The position numbers and the translations under genes were made by a program. Below are positions 37,044 to 46,320 of a stretch of 64,000 nt of DNA, piece after piece. The stretch covers positions 1,674,001 to 1,738,000 of the forward strand of contig NZ_CP069303.1 of NCBI RefSeq assembly GCF_016839145.1, given 5' to 3'. This DNA is from Shinella sp. PSBB067. GTDB taxonomy: Bacteria > Pseudomonadota > Alphaproteobacteria > Rhizobiales > Rhizobiaceae. Under the pieces are notes generated by a model. The model was not told the DNA's origin and ran no database searches. It saw only the letters and a program-made list of their open reading frames with translations. Every line of letters begins with the position of its first letter. Positions within the stretch are counted from its first letter, which is position 1.

Positions 37044-38279
37044 TCACTCCGCCGAAGCGATGATCTCGGCAAAACGCTTCTGGGCGTCTTCCGGCGTCAT
37101 CGAGGGATTGGCGAAGAATTCGGAGAAGAGGTCTTCCTTCTGCTTCTGGCTGTCGGCCGAAAGCAACTGGTCGGTCCAGTCGACGACATTGCCCTTGGCG
37201 AGAATGTCGAGGCCCTTCTTCATGCAGTCATTGGCGGCGGCGAGATCCACGTCGCCGCGCACCGGCAGCGAGCCCTTCTTGAGGTTGAAGGCGACCTGCG
37301 CGCCGGGGCTGACGAGCGTGGAGGCGAGAACCTCCTGCGCCTTCGACTTCTCCTCGTCCTTGAGGACCGGGAAGTAGAAGGCATCGCCCCCGGTAGCGAT
37401 GACGTCGGTCACGCCGAGGCCCGGAAGGCAGGTATAGTCCTTGCCGGCGGTCTGGCCGGCAAGCGCAAACTCGCCCTGCGCCCAGTCGCCCATGATCTGC
37501 CCGCCGGCCTTGCCGGTGATGACCATGTTGGTGGCCTGGTTCCAGTCCTGCACGTTCGTGCCCTTGGACATGCGCCGCGCATCGTCCGCCGCCTTGAAGA
37601 CCTTGGCGATCTCGGGGCCTGCTGCGACGTCCGCATCCTTGTCCTTGAACACCTTGTAGAACGTGTCCTTGCCGCCGACGGCAAGCAGCAGCACGTCGAA
37701 GGCGCCGGACGCCTGCCAGGCCTGCCCGCCGACGGCGAGCGGCACGATGCCGGCCTTTTCCAGCGCCGGGGCGGCCGCGACGAACTCGTCCCAGTTGCCA
37801 GGCACGGCGACGCCCGCCTTCTCGAAGGCGGCGTTGGAAAGCCAGAGCCACTGCCAGGAATGGATGTTGACCGGCGCGCAATAGATCTTGCCGTCGATGG
37901 TGCAACTGTCGAGCAGGCTCGCCGGGCGGATGACCTCCTTCCAGTTCTCGCGCGTGGCGACATCCGTCAGGTCGCGCATCAGGCCGGCCTCGACCAACTC
38001 CTCGGCCTGGCGGCCATGGTTGAACTGCGTCGCGGCCATCGGGTCGCCGCCGGTGATGCGGCTGACCATGATCGGACGCGCCGTGCCGCCGGAACCGGCG
38101 ATGGCGCCGTCGATCCATTTGTTGCCCGTGGCGTCGAATGCCTTTGCCAGTTCGGCGACCGCCGCGGCCTCCCCGCCGGACGTCCACCAATGGGTCACTT
38201 CCAGATCAGTCGCATTGGCTGCGGCGAACGGCAGGACCACGGTCGCTGCCAGGACAGCAGCCATATGGCGAATTTTCAT
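37044..38279 (-). CDS. Sugar ABC transporter substrate-binding protein
   Basis: 411 residues. Signal peptide (AAVLAATVVLPFAAANATD) and a cluster-1 extracellular binding fold: LEVTHWWTSGGEAAAVAELA, YCAPVNIHSWQWLWLSNAAF, WNQATNMVITGKAGGQIMGD and ATGGDAFYFPVLKDEEKS. Close in pattern to glucose/mannose-type binding proteins of rhizobia. First gene of the transporter operon, with GGGAGG before ATG; a TTCAAATCGATT site lies about 45 bases upstream. The linked beta-mannosidase suggests beta-mannosides as ligand. Confidence 0.9.
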   Translation of the reverse strand: MKIRHMAAVLAATVVLPFAAANATDLEVTHWWTSGGEAAAVAELAKAFDATGNKWIDGAIAGSGGTARPIMVSRITGGDPMAATQFNHGRQAEELVEAGLMRDLTDVATRENWKEVIRPASLLDSCTIDGKIYCAPVNIHSWQWLWLSNAAFEKAGVAVPGNWDEFVAAAPALEKAGIVPLAVGGQAWQASGAFDVLLLAVGGKDTFYKVFKDKDADVAAGPEIAKVFKAADDARRMSKGTNVQDWNQATNMVITGKAGGQIMGDWAQGEFALAGQTAGKDYTCLPGLGVTDVIATGGDAFYFPVLKDEEKSKAQEVLASTLVSPGAQVAFNLKKGSLPVRGDVDLAAANDCMKKGLDILAKGNVVDWTDQLLSADSQKQKEDLFSEFFANPSMTPEDAQKRFAEIIASAE

Positions 38280-38322
38280 GAGTCTCCTCCCTCACTGAAA
38301 CGTTGCAGTAAAAAGGTAGACC

Positions 38323-38334
38323 AATCGATTTGAA
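38323..38334. promoter_or_regulatory. Candidate operator TTCAAATCGATT, mannoside operon copy
   Basis: On the minus strand the 12 bases TTCAAATCGATT, centred on the dyad AATCGATT, occur about 45 bases before the binding-protein start. The identical 12-mer occurs at 41533-41544 upstream of gnd. LacI-type regulators bind short dyads with a central CG, and a lacI-type gene is divergent here. Confidence 0.5.
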
Positions 38335-38657
38335 CACGCAACCGGCCCGGGTGGCGTTTGTGCGTTTTCCGCCAGACGGCGACCGTTTGCGCCTCGACGT
38401 GAACAGGAGAGTACAAAGATGAGAGAGAAATATCATTCTGTTTTCGTTATATTTTTCCAGGAAATAGCAATGTTTTCCACACCCGCAATTCGCAATCGCA
38501 TGAATTATCGCTTTGCGGTGCAATATCGCACGAGCAGGACGAAAACATCGAACCTGCGGAAATTTCACCTCGACAAAACACCTGTATCGTTTCAGATTTA
38601 CAGCTTCTTCCGGCAGGGAGTGGCGGGCGGAAGCAAAATCTGTATAACCGGCCGCTA
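38335..38657. other. Intergenic region between the mannoside operon and lacI-type gene
   Basis: Noticeably A+T-richer than its surroundings from about 38410 to 38600, as expected for promoters of the divergent regulator gene. No coding region is supported: the short forward frame at 38419 has no family resemblance. No hairpin terminator or further copy of the AATCGATT dyad was found. Confidence 0.5.
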
Positions 38658-39725
38658 ATGCGAAGAGGTGGACAGGCGGGGATGGACAGAATGAAAAGCG
38701 GGGGCCAGGCGGCATCGACGCCCCCCTCCAGCGAGCGGCCGACGCTGAAGACCATCGCCTTCATGACCGGCCTCGGCATCACCACCGTTTCGCGGGCGTT
38801 GAAGGATGCGCCCGACATCAGCAGCGAGACGAAGGAGCGCGTGCGCCTCGTCGCCCGGCAGATCGGCTACCAGCCGAACCGGGCGGGCGTGCGCCTTCGC
38901 ACCGGCAAGACCAATGTCATCAGCCTGATCCTCAGCCTGGAAGAAGAGATCATGGGCCTGACGAGCCCCATGGTCGTCGGCATCTCGGAAGTGCTCGCCG
39001 CAACGCAGTACCATCTCGTGGTGACGCCCTACCGCACGCAGGGCAATGCGCTCGATCCGGTGCGCTACGTGCTGGAAACGGGCGCGGCCGACGGCGTGAT
39101 CATCTCGCGCACCGAGCCGAAGGACCCGCGCGTCGCGCTGATGATGGAGCGCAACTTCCCCTTCGTCACGCATGGCCGCACCGAGATGGGCCTTGCCCAT
39201 CCCTATCACGACTTCGACAACGAGCGCTTCGCCTACGAGGCCGTGCGCAAGCTGGTCGAGCTCGGCCGCAAGCGCCTGGTGCTGCTCCAGCCGCCGCCCT
39301 ACCTCACCTTCTACCTGCACATGCGGGCGGGCTTCGAGAAGGGCATCCGCGATTTCGGCGCGACGGCCCTGCCCTTCAGCACCGTCAACCTCGACAACAA
39401 TCTTCGCGAGATCCGCAGCGCCGCAGAGGCGCTGTTCGACGCCGCCGACGGGCCTGACGGCATCGTCTCCGGCAGCGGCTCGGGCGCGGTGGCGCTGATC
39501 GCGGCGCTTGAGGCCAGGGGCCGCAGGCTCGGGCAGGACATCGACATGGTCTCCAAGGAGCCGCACATGTTCCTGCAATGGCTGCGGCCGGAGGTCGTCA
39601 CCATGCGCGAGGACATCCGCCTCGCCGGCCGCGAACTCGCCAAAGCCGTCATCGCCCGCATCGAGGGGCGCCCGCCGGAGGAGCTGCAGACGCTGAGCTA
39701 TCCGATCCCGACGGGAGAGGTGTAG
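38658..39725 (+). CDS. LacI family transcriptional regulator
   Basis: Up to 355 residues. N-terminal helix-turn-helix TLKTIAFMTGLGITTVSRAL and hinge-region VRLVARQIGYQPNRAGVRLR, then a periplasmic-binding-protein-like sensor (NVISLILSLEEEIMGLTSPM, ADGVIISRTEPKDPRVALMM, GRKRLVLLQPPP, DGIVSGSGSGAVALIAALEA). The start could also be 38682 or 38691, which have only weakly better ribosome-binding context. Divergent from the mannoside transport operon, so it probably represses it until a mannoside-derived inducer binds. Confidence 0.9.
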   Translation: MRRGGQAGMDRMKSGGQAASTPPSSERPTLKTIAFMTGLGITTVSRALKDAPDISSETKERVRLVARQIGYQPNRAGVRLRTGKTNVISLILSLEEEIMGLTSPMVVGISEVLAATQYHLVVTPYRTQGNALDPVRYVLETGAADGVIISRTEPKDPRVALMMERNFPFVTHGRTEMGLAHPYHDFDNERFAYEAVRKLVELGRKRLVLLQPPPYLTFYLHMRAGFEKGIRDFGATALPFSTVNLDNNLREIRSAAEALFDAADGPDGIVSGSGSGAVALIAALEARGRRLGQDIDMVSKEPHMFLQWLRPEVVTMREDIRLAGRELAKAVIARIEGRPPEELQTLSYPIPTGEV

Positions 39726-39761
39726 CGGGGCATCCCGGCGGGAGAGGTCCTGCCGCGCGCT

Positions 39762-39925
39762 TGCCCCTCACCTGCCTGCCGGCATCCTCTCCCCGCAAGC
39801 GGGGCGAGGAAGGCAGGAGGTACTGTTTTCCTCCCATCGATCGCAAGGAAGAAAGGAAACCGGCGCGGCATATCTCCTTCTCCCCGCTTGCGGAGAGAAG
39901 ATCCCGGCAGGGGGATGAGGGGCAA
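39762..39925. repeat. RIME-like mosaic repeat, family A, copy 3
   Basis: Left half GCCCCTCACCTGCCTGCCGG with CTCTCCCCGCAAGCGGGGCGAG, right half CTTCTCCCCGCTTGCGGAGAGAAG and GGGATGAGGGGC in inverted order. It lies between the convergent lacI-type and gnd genes, next to the gnd terminator. Confidence 0.8.
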
Positions 39926-39939
39926 CCCTCCGCCCCAAA

Positions 39940-39966
39940 CAAAACGACCCGGTCTTGCAACCGGGC
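39940..39966 (-). terminator. Intrinsic terminator of gnd
   Basis: CCCGGT and ACCGGG form a six-base stem (39948-39965) with a CTTGCA loop, followed on the minus strand by CGTTTTGTTT. It lies about 28 bases after the gnd stop. Confidence 0.75.
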
Positions 39967-39993
39967 CATTCCATTTCAGACTTCCACCAGCTC

Positions 39994-41424
39994 TCAGCCG
40001 TTCAGCCCCGAGCCCCACGGGCCGTGATGACTGTCCGCACCGTCCACGCGGTCGAAGCCGTGCGCGCCGAAGAAGTCGCGCTGCGCCTGGATGACGTTCG
40101 CCGTGCCGCGGCCGCGGCGGTAGCTGTCGAAATAGCCGAGCGCCGAGGCGAGCGCCGGGACCGGCAGGCCGTGCAGGGCGGCGGCGGAGACGACGCGGCG
40201 CAGCGCCCCGTCGGTTTCCTTCACCATGTCGGCGAAGGCCGGGGTGACGATGAGGTTGGCGGCATCCGGCGTCTTCGTGAAGGCGCTTGTGATCGCGTCG
40301 AGGAACTGCGAGCGGATGATGCAGCCGGCGCGCCAGATTTTTGCGATCGTCGGCATCGGCAGGTTCCAGCCATATTCCTTCGAGGCGGCGGACATCACGG
40401 CGAAGCCCTGCGCATAGGCGCCGATCTTGCCGGCGAGCAGCGCGCTTTCGAGGTCCTTGAGGAAGGCGGCCCTGTCGGCGACCTTGAGCTCGGGAACGGC
40501 CGGCAGGCCAAGGATCTTCTCGGCGGCCTCGCGCTCGGTCTTGAAGGAGGAGATCGAGCGGGCGGCGACGGCGGCCTCGATGCCGGTGGCCGGCACGCCC
40601 ATGTTCTGCGCCTCGATGGCGGACCACTTGCCGGTGCCCTTCTGGCCGGCCTTGTCGAGGATCATGTCGACCATCGCATTGCCGCTGATCGGATCCCTGG
40701 CGGCCAGCACCGTCGCGGTGATCTCGATGAGGTAGGATTCAAGGCGCCCCCTGTTCCATTCGCCGAAGACGGCGCTGATCTCGGAAGCGCTCATCTTCAG
40801 GCCGTCGCGCAGGATGCCGTAGATCTCGGCGATCATCTGCATGTCGGCATATTCGATGCCGTTGTGGATGGTCTTGACGAAGTGGCCGGCGCCGTTCTCG
40901 CCGAGCCAGGCCACGCAGGGATCGCCGTTGTACTTGGCGGCAATCGACGTCAGCACCTTCTCGACGCGCTTCCACGAATCCTCCGTGCCGCCGACCATGA
41001 TGGAGGGGCCGTGGCGCGCGCCCTCCTCGCCGCCGGAAACGCCCATGCCGATGAAGGTGAGGCCCGAATCCTTCAGCGCATCGAAGCGGCGCATCGTGTC
41101 GCGGAAGTTCGCGTTGCCGGCATCGATCATGATGTCGTTCTTTTCCAGATGCGGGCGCAGCAGTTCCATCTGCTGGTCGACCGCGGCACCGGCCTGGATC
41201 ATGATGATGATCGGGCGCGGCGGGCGGATGGCGGCGACAAACTCTTCAATCGTCTCGCAGGGCACGATGCGGCCCTTGAGGTCGCCGGCCTCCTCGTAGA
41301 ATTCCTTCGTGCGCGCCGCCGTGCGGTTGAACACGGCGATCGTGTTGCCCTTTTCGGCAATGTTGAGCGCAAGGTTCGACCCCATGACGCCGAGACCGAT
41401 AAGACCGATTTCCGCCTGTGCCAC
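39994..41424 (-). CDS. gnd: 6-phosphogluconate dehydrogenase, decarboxylating
   Basis: 476 residues. Converts 6-phosphogluconate to ribulose 5-phosphate with NADP. N-terminal Rossmann motif IGLIGLGVMGSNLALNIAEK, substrate motif GVSGGEEGARHGPSIMVGG, catalytic GAGHFVKTIHNGIEYADMQM with the Lys, and the C-terminal helical domain. Translation starts at GTG 41424, with GGAGG seven bases before it and immediately before AQAEIGLIG; the open frame to 41556 is not used. A TTCAAATCGATT site shared with the mannoside operon lies about 110 bases upstream. Confidence 0.95.
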   Translation of the reverse strand: MAQAEIGLIGLGVMGSNLALNIAEKGNTIAVFNRTAARTKEFYEEAGDLKGRIVPCETIEEFVAAIRPPRPIIIMIQAGAAVDQQMELLRPHLEKNDIMIDAGNANFRDTMRRFDALKDSGLTFIGMGVSGGEEGARHGPSIMVGGTEDSWKRVEKVLTSIAAKYNGDPCVAWLGENGAGHFVKTIHNGIEYADMQMIAEIYGILRDGLKMSASEISAVFGEWNRGRLESYLIEITATVLAARDPISGNAMVDMILDKAGQKGTGKWSAIEAQNMGVPATGIEAAVAARSISSFKTEREAAEKILGLPAVPELKVADRAAFLKDLESALLAGKIGAYAQGFAVMSAASKEYGWNLPMPTIAKIWRAGCIIRSQFLDAITSAFTKTPDAANLIVTPAFADMVKETDGALRRVVSAAALHGLPVPALASALGYFDSYRRGRGTANVIQAQRDFFGAHGFDRVDGADSHHGPWGSGLNG

Positions 41425-41532
41425 GATAATACCTCCGTAGAATGGCGCGGCGGGATTGTTTCGCAACTCATGCCGGAAACGCCGCGCAAGAAGAGAGTGA
41501 GGAGCGTTGGCTCCAGCGGACGTGTTTTGGCA

Positions 41533-41544
41533 TTCAAATCGATT
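41533..41544. promoter_or_regulatory. Candidate operator TTCAAATCGATT, gnd copy
   Basis: Same 12-mer as in the mannoside promoter, extended here by TACG after ATTT. It lies between the fixS stop and gnd, about 110 bases before the gnd start. Confidence 0.45.
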
Positions 41545-41592
41545 TACGACAAGCAATTGTTTGTTCGGAAAGCGTTTTACGGCCGCCCGAAA

Positions 41593-41748
41593 TCACCGCC
41601 CCGGCTTGTCGTCGCCGTCGTCCAGAACGCGCCAGGCGGCGCCTTCGACATCGTCGTACTGGCCGCTCTTGAGCGACCACAGGAAGGCACCGAGGCCGAG
41701 CGCGCCGAGGAAGAGCGCGATGGGGATGAGGAAGATCAGCGTGTTCAT
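41593..41748 (-). CDS. fixS: cbb3 oxidase maturation protein FixS/CcoS
   Basis: 51 residues: one N-terminal membrane helix (TLIFLIPIALFLGALGLGAF) followed by the CcoS hallmark LWSLKSGQYDDVEGAAWRVL and an acidic tail. Needed for cofactor insertion into cbb3 oxidase. Overlaps the end of fixI by four bases, last gene of fixGHIS. Confidence 0.95.
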   Translation of the reverse strand: MNTLIFLIPIALFLGALGLGAFLWSLKSGQYDDVEGAAWRVLDDGDDKPGR

Positions 41749-44039
41749 GCGGCGCGCACCAGGGGCTTGACGGGACGGGCCTCGTCCGCCGCGCGGACCG
41801 CGAAGGCCGGCAAGCGTCCGCGCAGGCGAAGCGAGTTCACCACCACGATGATCGAGGACGTGGACATGGCTATGGCGGCGATGAGCGGCGTGGCATGGCC
41901 GAGGATCGCAATCGGCACGGCGATGACGTTGTAGCCTATGGCGAGCGAAAAATTCTGCCGGATGAGGCGGCCGGCCCGGCGCGCGGTCTCGTAGGCGAAG
42001 GGCACGGCTTCGAGGCTTTCGTGCAGGAAGACGAAATCCGCCGCCTGCCGGCCGACATCGGCCGCCGTCGCGGGCGCGATGGAGACATGGGCGGCGGCGA
42101 GCGCCGGCGCGTCGTTGATGCCGTCGCCGACCATCAGCACGCGGCGCCCGGCCGCGGCGCGCTCGGCGACCGCTTCCGTCTTCTCGCGCGGCGAAAGGGC
42201 CGCGCGCCAGCGGCCGATGCCGAGAAGGCCGGCGATGCGGGCCACGGCAGGCGCGCGGTCGCCCGAAAGGATCGCCATGTCGATGCCGTCCTGCTTCAGG
42301 GCGGTGATGGCCTCGGCGGCGCCCGCCCGCAGGCCATCCTCGAAACGGAAGGTCTCGAGCACCTTGCCGTCGCAGGTCAGGACGACCTCCGAAAGACCGT
42401 GCGCGTCCTCGCTCGTGACCGCCTTTCCGCAGGCGAAGGCACGGTTGCCGAGGCGGAGCACGCCCTGCCCCGTGACGGCTTCGAGCCCGCCGCCGGCAAC
42501 CTCCGTCACCGCATCGATGACCGGCACGGGACCGGCATTGGCGCCCGCGAGCGCCACCGACAGCGGATGGCGCGAATGGGCGGCAAGCGCGGCGGCAAGG
42601 GAAAGATGCGCCCGGTTCAGCTTGTCCCGGTCGACGAGGCGCGGCTTGCCGAGGGTCAGCGTGCCGGTCTTGTCGAAAACGGCGGTGTCGATCTCGGCAA
42701 GGCGCTCCATGGCCGAGCCGTCCTTGACCATCACGCCGCCGGCAAAGAGCCGGCCCGCCGCAACCACCTGCACCACCGGCACGGCAAGGCCGAGCGCGCA
42801 GGGGCAGGTGATGATCAGCACGGCGATGGCGACGAGCATGGCATGCTTCCAGTCGCCGTCGAAGAAACCCCAGCCGAGGAAGGAGGCCAGCGCCAGGAGG
42901 TGCACGGCGGGCGAATAGACCTGCGCCGCACGGTCGGCGATGCGGCGATAGCGGGCCCTGCCCCCTTCGGCGGCCTCCATCAGGCCGATGACCTCGGAAA
43001 GGAACGAATCGCGGGCGGTAGCGATCGCCTCGACGGTGAGCGAGCCGGTGAGGTTCATGGCGCCGGCCTCGAGCTGCGTGCCCGGCGCGGCGGCGAGCGG
43101 ATCGCTCTCGCCGTTGACAATGGAGCGGTCGATGTCGCTGGCCCCGGCGATCACGCGGCAATCGACCGGAATGCGCTCGCCGGCCGCGATGGAGAGATGT
43201 TCACCGATGGCGATCTCCTCGACGGGCCGATAGTCGCGCGTGCCGTCGGGCCGGACGACCATGGCGCCGCGCGGCGAAAGGCGGGCAAGGCCGGTGATGG
43301 CCGAGCGGGCGCGGTCGCGCATGACGTGGTCGAGCGTGCGGCCGATGAGCAGGAAGAACAGCAGGCTGACCGTCGCGTCGAACCAGGCATGCTCGGCGCT
43401 GTGCAGCGTCTCCCAGAGCGAGACGGCATAGGAGAGCGTGATGGCGAGCGCGATCGGCACGTCCATGTTGGTGCGGCCGTGGCGAATGGCGTTCCAGGCG
43501 GACTTGTAGAAGAAGCGGCCGGCATAGATCAGCGTCGGCCCGGCGATGAAGGCGGAGATCCAGTGGAAGAGGTCGCGCGTGGCGGCTTCCGCGCCCGACC
43601 AAACGGAGACGGAGAGCAGCATGATGTTGGTGGCGGCGAAGCCCGAAACGGCGACGGCGCGGATGAGCTGGTTGCGCAGCGCATCGTCCCCCTCGGCGAC
43701 GAGCGAGAAGAGATGCGTGTCGTAGCCCGTGGCACGGATGGCGGCGGCAAAAGCTTGCGGATCGATGCGCCGGCCCTCGACCTCCTCCTTCCAGACGACC
43801 GAGACGCGGCGCGTGGAGAGATTGACGCGCGCGCGCACGACTTCCGGCAGCGCGTTCAGCGCGCCCTCGACGGTGGTGATGCAGGTGCCGCAATGCACGC
43901 CCGGCACGCTGAGGTCGCTCTGGCGCAGCCCTTCGCCGACCGGACGGCTGGCGAGGAGCAACTCCTCCGAGGACGGCAGCGCATGGCGGGCGCGTTCCGC
44001 GTCGGCGGCGCCTTCGGTGCCGGGCGCGCAGCAGCTCAC
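41745..44039 (-). CDS. fixI: Copper-translocating P-type ATPase FixI/CcoI
   Basis: 764 residues. Cytosolic N-terminal metal-binding domain with VPGVHCGTCITTVEGAL; eight membrane helices with the CPC motif near residue 412 (LIITCPCALGLAVP); phosphorylation Asp near residue 456 (AVFDKTGTLTLGKP); hinge MVGDGINDAPALAAAHVSIA. Supplies copper to the cbb3 oxidase site. Translation starts at GTG 44039, overlapping the fixH stop (GTGA), which also excludes the longer frame to 44123. A CCAPG motif follows the start. Confidence 0.95.
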   Translation of the reverse strand: MSCCAPGTEGAADAERARHALPSSEELLLASRPVGEGLRQSDLSVPGVHCGTCITTVEGALNALPEVVRARVNLSTRRVSVVWKEEVEGRRIDPQAFAAAIRATGYDTHLFSLVAEGDDALRNQLIRAVAVSGFAATNIMLLSVSVWSGAEAATRDLFHWISAFIAGPTLIYAGRFFYKSAWNAIRHGRTNMDVPIALAITLSYAVSLWETLHSAEHAWFDATVSLLFFLLIGRTLDHVMRDRARSAITGLARLSPRGAMVVRPDGTRDYRPVEEIAIGEHLSIAAGERIPVDCRVIAGASDIDRSIVNGESDPLAAAPGTQLEAGAMNLTGSLTVEAIATARDSFLSEVIGLMEAAEGGRARYRRIADRAAQVYSPAVHLLALASFLGWGFFDGDWKHAMLVAIAVLIITCPCALGLAVPVVQVVAAGRLFAGGVMVKDGSAMERLAEIDTAVFDKTGTLTLGKPRLVDRDKLNRAHLSLAAALAAHSRHPLSVALAGANAGPVPVIDAVTEVAGGGLEAVTGQGVLRLGNRAFACGKAVTSEDAHGLSEVVLTCDGKVLETFRFEDGLRAGAAEAITALKQDGIDMAILSGDRAPAVARIAGLLGIGRWRAALSPREKTEAVAERAAAGRRVLMVGDGINDAPALAAAHVSIAPATAADVGRQAADFVFLHESLEAVPFAYETARRAGRLIRQNFSLAIGYNVIAVPIAILGHATPLIAAIAMSTSSIIVVVNSLRLRGRLPAFAVRAADEARPVKPLVRAA

Positions 44040-44533
44040 TTCGCCCCTCCCGCGACAACGATCCGGACGGTCTGGTGGAATACCTTCTTGCCGTCGTTCT
44101 TCGTGCTGATGTCGACGACCCACTGGCCGGTGGCAATGGCGCGCTCGGCGGTGAAGAGCCCCGCTCCGGCCGCCTGCAGCGGCAGGGTGAAGTCGTCGCG
44201 CTCGTCCACCGGGCGCTTGAAGACGGCCGAGACGTCGTCGGCGACGACCGGCGCACCCTTCGCGTCGACCACGCGATAGGTGACGTTGCCGCCCTCGATA
44301 GCAAGGCTGCCCTCGATGCCGCTGGCGGCGAATGCCTTGGCGGCGGCGACCTTCTCGTTGAATTCCTGGCTGGCGACATAGCTGTTGGGCACGACGAGGC
44401 CCGACCAGCTATGCGAGGCGTTCCAGGCCATGATGAGGTTCACCGTGATGATCGTTCCGAAGAACATCACCATGACGCCCAGCATGTGCCAGCCGGTGAA
44501 GACGAAGCCCTGTTCCTTGCGTTCTGCGACCAT
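44036..44533 (-). CDS. fixH: FixH family protein (cbb3 oxidase assembly)
   Basis: 165 residues: cytoplasmic N-terminus, one membrane helix (HMLGVMVMFFGTIITVNLIM), then a periplasmic domain with VPNSYVASQEFNEKVAAAKA and the final FHQTVRIVVAGGAK. Role in cbb3 oxidase assembly together with FixI. ATG 44533 has GGGAG seven bases upstream; GTG 44536 is one codon earlier. Start overlaps the end of fixG and stop overlaps the start of fixI. Confidence 0.93.
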   Translation of the reverse strand: MVAERKEQGFVFTGWHMLGVMVMFFGTIITVNLIMAWNASHSWSGLVVPNSYVASQEFNEKVAAAKAFAASGIEGSLAIEGGNVTYRVVDAKGAPVVADDVSAVFKRPVDERDDFTLPLQAAGAGLFTAERAIATGQWVVDISTKNDGKKVFHQTVRIVVAGGAK

Positions 44534-46104
44534 CACCTTGCTCCCGGCGTGTTGAATTTGGCGGAATAGACGTCGCGCTCGTGACCCTGCCGGTCCTCGG
44601 CGACAATGTGGAAGCCTTCGGCCCCTTCTGCAAGGCGATCCTTCGGAAGGGTGACGAAAACGCGCAGCGCCGTCACCTTGTCCGGATCGACCGGCACGTC
44701 GGCGCTGCGGCCGTCCGCGCTGTCATGGCCCGCAATCTTCATGGTCGCGCCCGGCATGCCCTCGATCGAGACGGTGATGACGCGCGGCTCGGGAATCATG
44801 TTGAGCAGCTTCACGGCATAGCCGTTGCGGATCGAGCCGTCCGATTCGACGACGAATTGCGGATTGCGGTCGTGGATGACGTTGAGGTCCAGCCGGTCGC
44901 GCGACAGCAGCGCGAAGACGAGAGCCAGCCCCGCCAGCGACCAGACGCCGAAATAGAGCAGCGTGCGCGGGCGGAAGATGATGCGCCAGTCGAAGTGCCT
45001 GACCTTGTCGCTGAAGCGGCCGTCGGCGTCGCGCACGCGCCTCGGATCGACCGGAACGGCGCCGCCGGCCGTCGCCAGCGCCATATTGGCCGAGTAGTCC
45101 GAGAGGGTCGCATAGGCGATCAGGCCGCGTTCCTTGCCGAGCTTGTCCATGACGTTGTCGCAGGCATCGATGCAAAGCGCGCAGGTGATGCATTCGAGCT
45201 GCTGGCCGTCGCGGATGTCGATGCCCATGGGACAGACGACCACGCAGGCGTTGCAATCGACGCAGTCGCCGACGCTCTCGCCGGCAGCGATCGCCTTCTT
45301 GGCATGGCGGGTGCGCGGTTCGCCGCGCCAATCGTTATAGGTGACGACCAGCGAGCTTTCGTCCAGCATCGCCGCCTGGATGCGCGGCCAGGGACACATG
45401 TAGGTGCACACCTGCTCGCGCATCAGGCCGCCGAAGACATAGGTCGTGGCGGTGAGGATGCCGACGGTGATGTAGGCGACGGGCGGCGCCTGCAGCGTCA
45501 CGAAATTGACGAGCAGCGTCGGCGCATCGGCGAAGTAGAAGATCCAGGCGCCGCCGGTCGCCACCGCGATCACCAGCCAGGTGGCGTGCTTGGCGACACG
45601 CTTCCAGAGCTTGCCGAACGTCCAGGGGCCGTCGTCGAGCTTGATGCGTGCATTGCGGTCGCCCTCGATCGCCCGTTCGACCACGAGGAAGAGGTCGACC
45701 CAGACGGTCTGCGGACAGGCATAGCCGCACCACGCGCGCCCGACGGCCGAGGTGACCAGGAAGAGCCCGAAGCCCGCCATGACGAGCAGGCCCGCGACGA
45801 AGAAGAATTCCTGCGGCCAGATCTCGATGAAGAAGAAATAGAACCGCCGGCCGGCAAGGTCCACCAGCACGGCCTGGTCCGGCGCGTGCGGGCCGCGGTC
45901 CCAGCGGATCCACGGCGTCAGGTAGTAGATGCCGAGCGTGATCAGCATCACCAGCCACTTGAACTGCCGGAAGCGGCCTTCCGCGCGCTTGGGGAAGATC
46001 TTCTTGCGCTTCTCGTAGAGCGGCTTGCGCACCTTCGCCGAATTGACGGGCTCCGCCTCGTGGCGTTCGATGGTGTTGAGGATGGTGGTGGAATTCTGTT
46101 GCAT
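44533..46104 (-). CDS. fixG: Cytochrome c oxidase accessory protein FixG/CcoG
   Basis: 523 residues. N-terminal membrane segments (WLVMLITLGIYYLTPWIRWD, FFFVAGLLVMAGFGLFLV), GYACPQTVWVDLF, then two 4Fe-4S motifs from about residue 281 (CVDCNACVVVCPMG) and residue 301 (CITCALCIDACDNVMDK), and a C-terminal periplasmic Ig-like FixG domain. Implicated in redox handling of copper for cbb3 oxidase assembly. First gene of fixGHIS, behind a TTGAT-CTAC-GTCAA box. Confidence 0.95.
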   Translation of the reverse strand: MQQNSTTILNTIERHEAEPVNSAKVRKPLYEKRKKIFPKRAEGRFRQFKWLVMLITLGIYYLTPWIRWDRGPHAPDQAVLVDLAGRRFYFFFIEIWPQEFFFVAGLLVMAGFGLFLVTSAVGRAWCGYACPQTVWVDLFLVVERAIEGDRNARIKLDDGPWTFGKLWKRVAKHATWLVIAVATGGAWIFYFADAPTLLVNFVTLQAPPVAYITVGILTATTYVFGGLMREQVCTYMCPWPRIQAAMLDESSLVVTYNDWRGEPRTRHAKKAIAAGESVGDCVDCNACVVVCPMGIDIRDGQQLECITCALCIDACDNVMDKLGKERGLIAYATLSDYSANMALATAGGAVPVDPRRVRDADGRFSDKVRHFDWRIIFRPRTLLYFGVWSLAGLALVFALLSRDRLDLNVIHDRNPQFVVESDGSIRNGYAVKLLNMIPEPRVITVSIEGMPGATMKIAGHDSADGRSADVPVDPDKVTALRVFVTLPKDRLAEGAEGFHIVAEDRQGHERDVYSAKFNTPGAR

Positions 46105-46162
46105 AAGCTTGGCCGCACCTGTCGTTGTGCCGGCACAATGACGCCAACAACGGTCGTCATCG

Positions 46163-46176
46163 TTGATCTACGTCAA
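46163..46176. promoter_or_regulatory. FnrN/FixK box (anaerobox) before fixG
   Basis: TTGAT-CTAC-GTCAA, one mismatch from the TTGAT-N4-ATCAA consensus, centred about 66 bases before the fixG start codon. Also lies about 150 bases before the divergent SRPBCC gene. Confidence 0.8.
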
Positions 46177-46320
46177 GTTTTCGACGTGGCAGGGCGTGGC
46201 GGGTTGCCGCACGAGACACCGGACGCACCAGCGGGATGATTTCCGGCCATAGCAATGTTCGCTTTTTGTTCGACAACATGCCGCCACCCCACTATGCTCG
46301 GAGGACAAGGAGACCACGCG

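Noticed and set aside
41895..44279. Long forward open frame antisense to fixI/fixH
   Set aside because: Same GC effect; fixI shows every P-type ATPase motif on the minus strand, so the forward frame is a shadow.
44581..46239. Long forward open frame antisense to fixG
   Set aside because: No recognisable domain; fixG with two Fe-S motifs is the real gene.
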